Shown: one piece after another, positions 20,932 to 20,945 of the stretch
How the letters are laid out: each line of letters opens with the position of its first letter
Numbering within the stretch: position 1 is the first letter of the stretch
Assembly: GCA_041690515.1 (NCBI GenBank)
Contig: JAWLHF010000057.1
Span: 1-20,945, forward strand
DNA length: 20,945 nt
Source of the DNA: BRH-c25 sp041690515
GTDB taxonomy: Bacteria > Bacillota > Clostridia > Lutisporales > Lutisporaceae
Direction: 5' to 3'
Program-made: the position numbers and the translations under genes
Notes under the pieces: generated by a model
Database searches by the model: none
The model's input: the letters and a program-made list of their open reading frames with translations, nothing else
Told to the model about the DNA's origin: nothing

Positions 20932-20945
20932 GTGTAGAGGAGATG

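Noticed and set aside
20937..20945. GAGGAG followed by ATG at the right edge as the start of a next gene
   Set aside because: There is no spacing between the two and no coding sequence is visible beyond the ATG.

Overview
The window looks like chromosome of an anaerobic, spore-forming, carbohydrate-fermenting member of the Clostridia. The evidence is moderately AT-rich DNA with strong GGAGG-type ribosome binding sites and frequent GTG/TTG starts. The gene content agrees: a PTS-type dihydroxyacetone kinase, YesM/YesN-type two-component genes with anchored sugar-binding proteins, GlgA, an [FeFe] hydrogenase, a Mn catalase and DUF421/DUF1576 proteins. A cluster III (Ruminiclostridium-like) clostridium is my guess, not a demonstration. 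I see no tRNA, rRNA, CRISPR array, insertion sequence or prophage gene. No gene-free stretch exceeds 300 bases.

Layout. (1) 1-3030: an incoming terminator, then a leader with phased GTAC repeats and a strong hairpin, then dhaK-dhaL-dhaM and a DJ-1/PfpI protein, ending at a probable terminator. (2) 3017-3716: a short remnant of a 2-hydroxyacid dehydrogenase gene running into a convergent SAM-dependent methyltransferase. (3) 3939-9144: a tightly packed four-gene sensory operon, made of an anchored RbsB-like binding protein, a YesM/LytS histidine kinase, a YesN response regulator and an anchored XylF-like protein. It ends at a strong terminator. (4) 9244-10916, minus strand: a duplicated DUF1576 membrane protein overlapping by 4 bp a small unknown protein, behind a promoter with a 31-bp palindrome. 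(5) 11141-14109: glgA interlocked tail-to-tail with a DUF421 gene, a small two-helix membrane protein, and a small acidic unknown. (6) 14248-18539: a Fur-family regulator with its own terminator, then endonuclease Q (PHP), a putative group B [FeFe] hydrogenase and a zinc alcohol dehydrogenase in one direction. (7) 18559-20931: a Mn catalase convergent with the dehydrogenase, their stop codons sharing one perfect 39-bp palindrome, and pepD behind a clear sigma-A promoter.

How the genes may work together. The dha genes convert dihydroxyacetone to DHAP using PTS phosphate, and the linked DJ-1/PfpI protein may deal with the reactive carbonyls of that branch. The sensory operon resembles the XylFII-LytS-YesN xylose-sensing system but has a second anchored binding protein and no permease, so it probably senses sugars rather than transporting them. 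The hydrogenase and dehydrogenase may share a redox carrier. The Mn catalase, the Fur-like regulator and endonuclease Q suggest protection against oxidative and DNA-base damage. The most unusual points are the two-receptor sensory operon, the DUF1576 locus (palindrome, apparent ATA start, internal duplication), the TSCCCPIW hydrogenase and the shared-stop palindrome.
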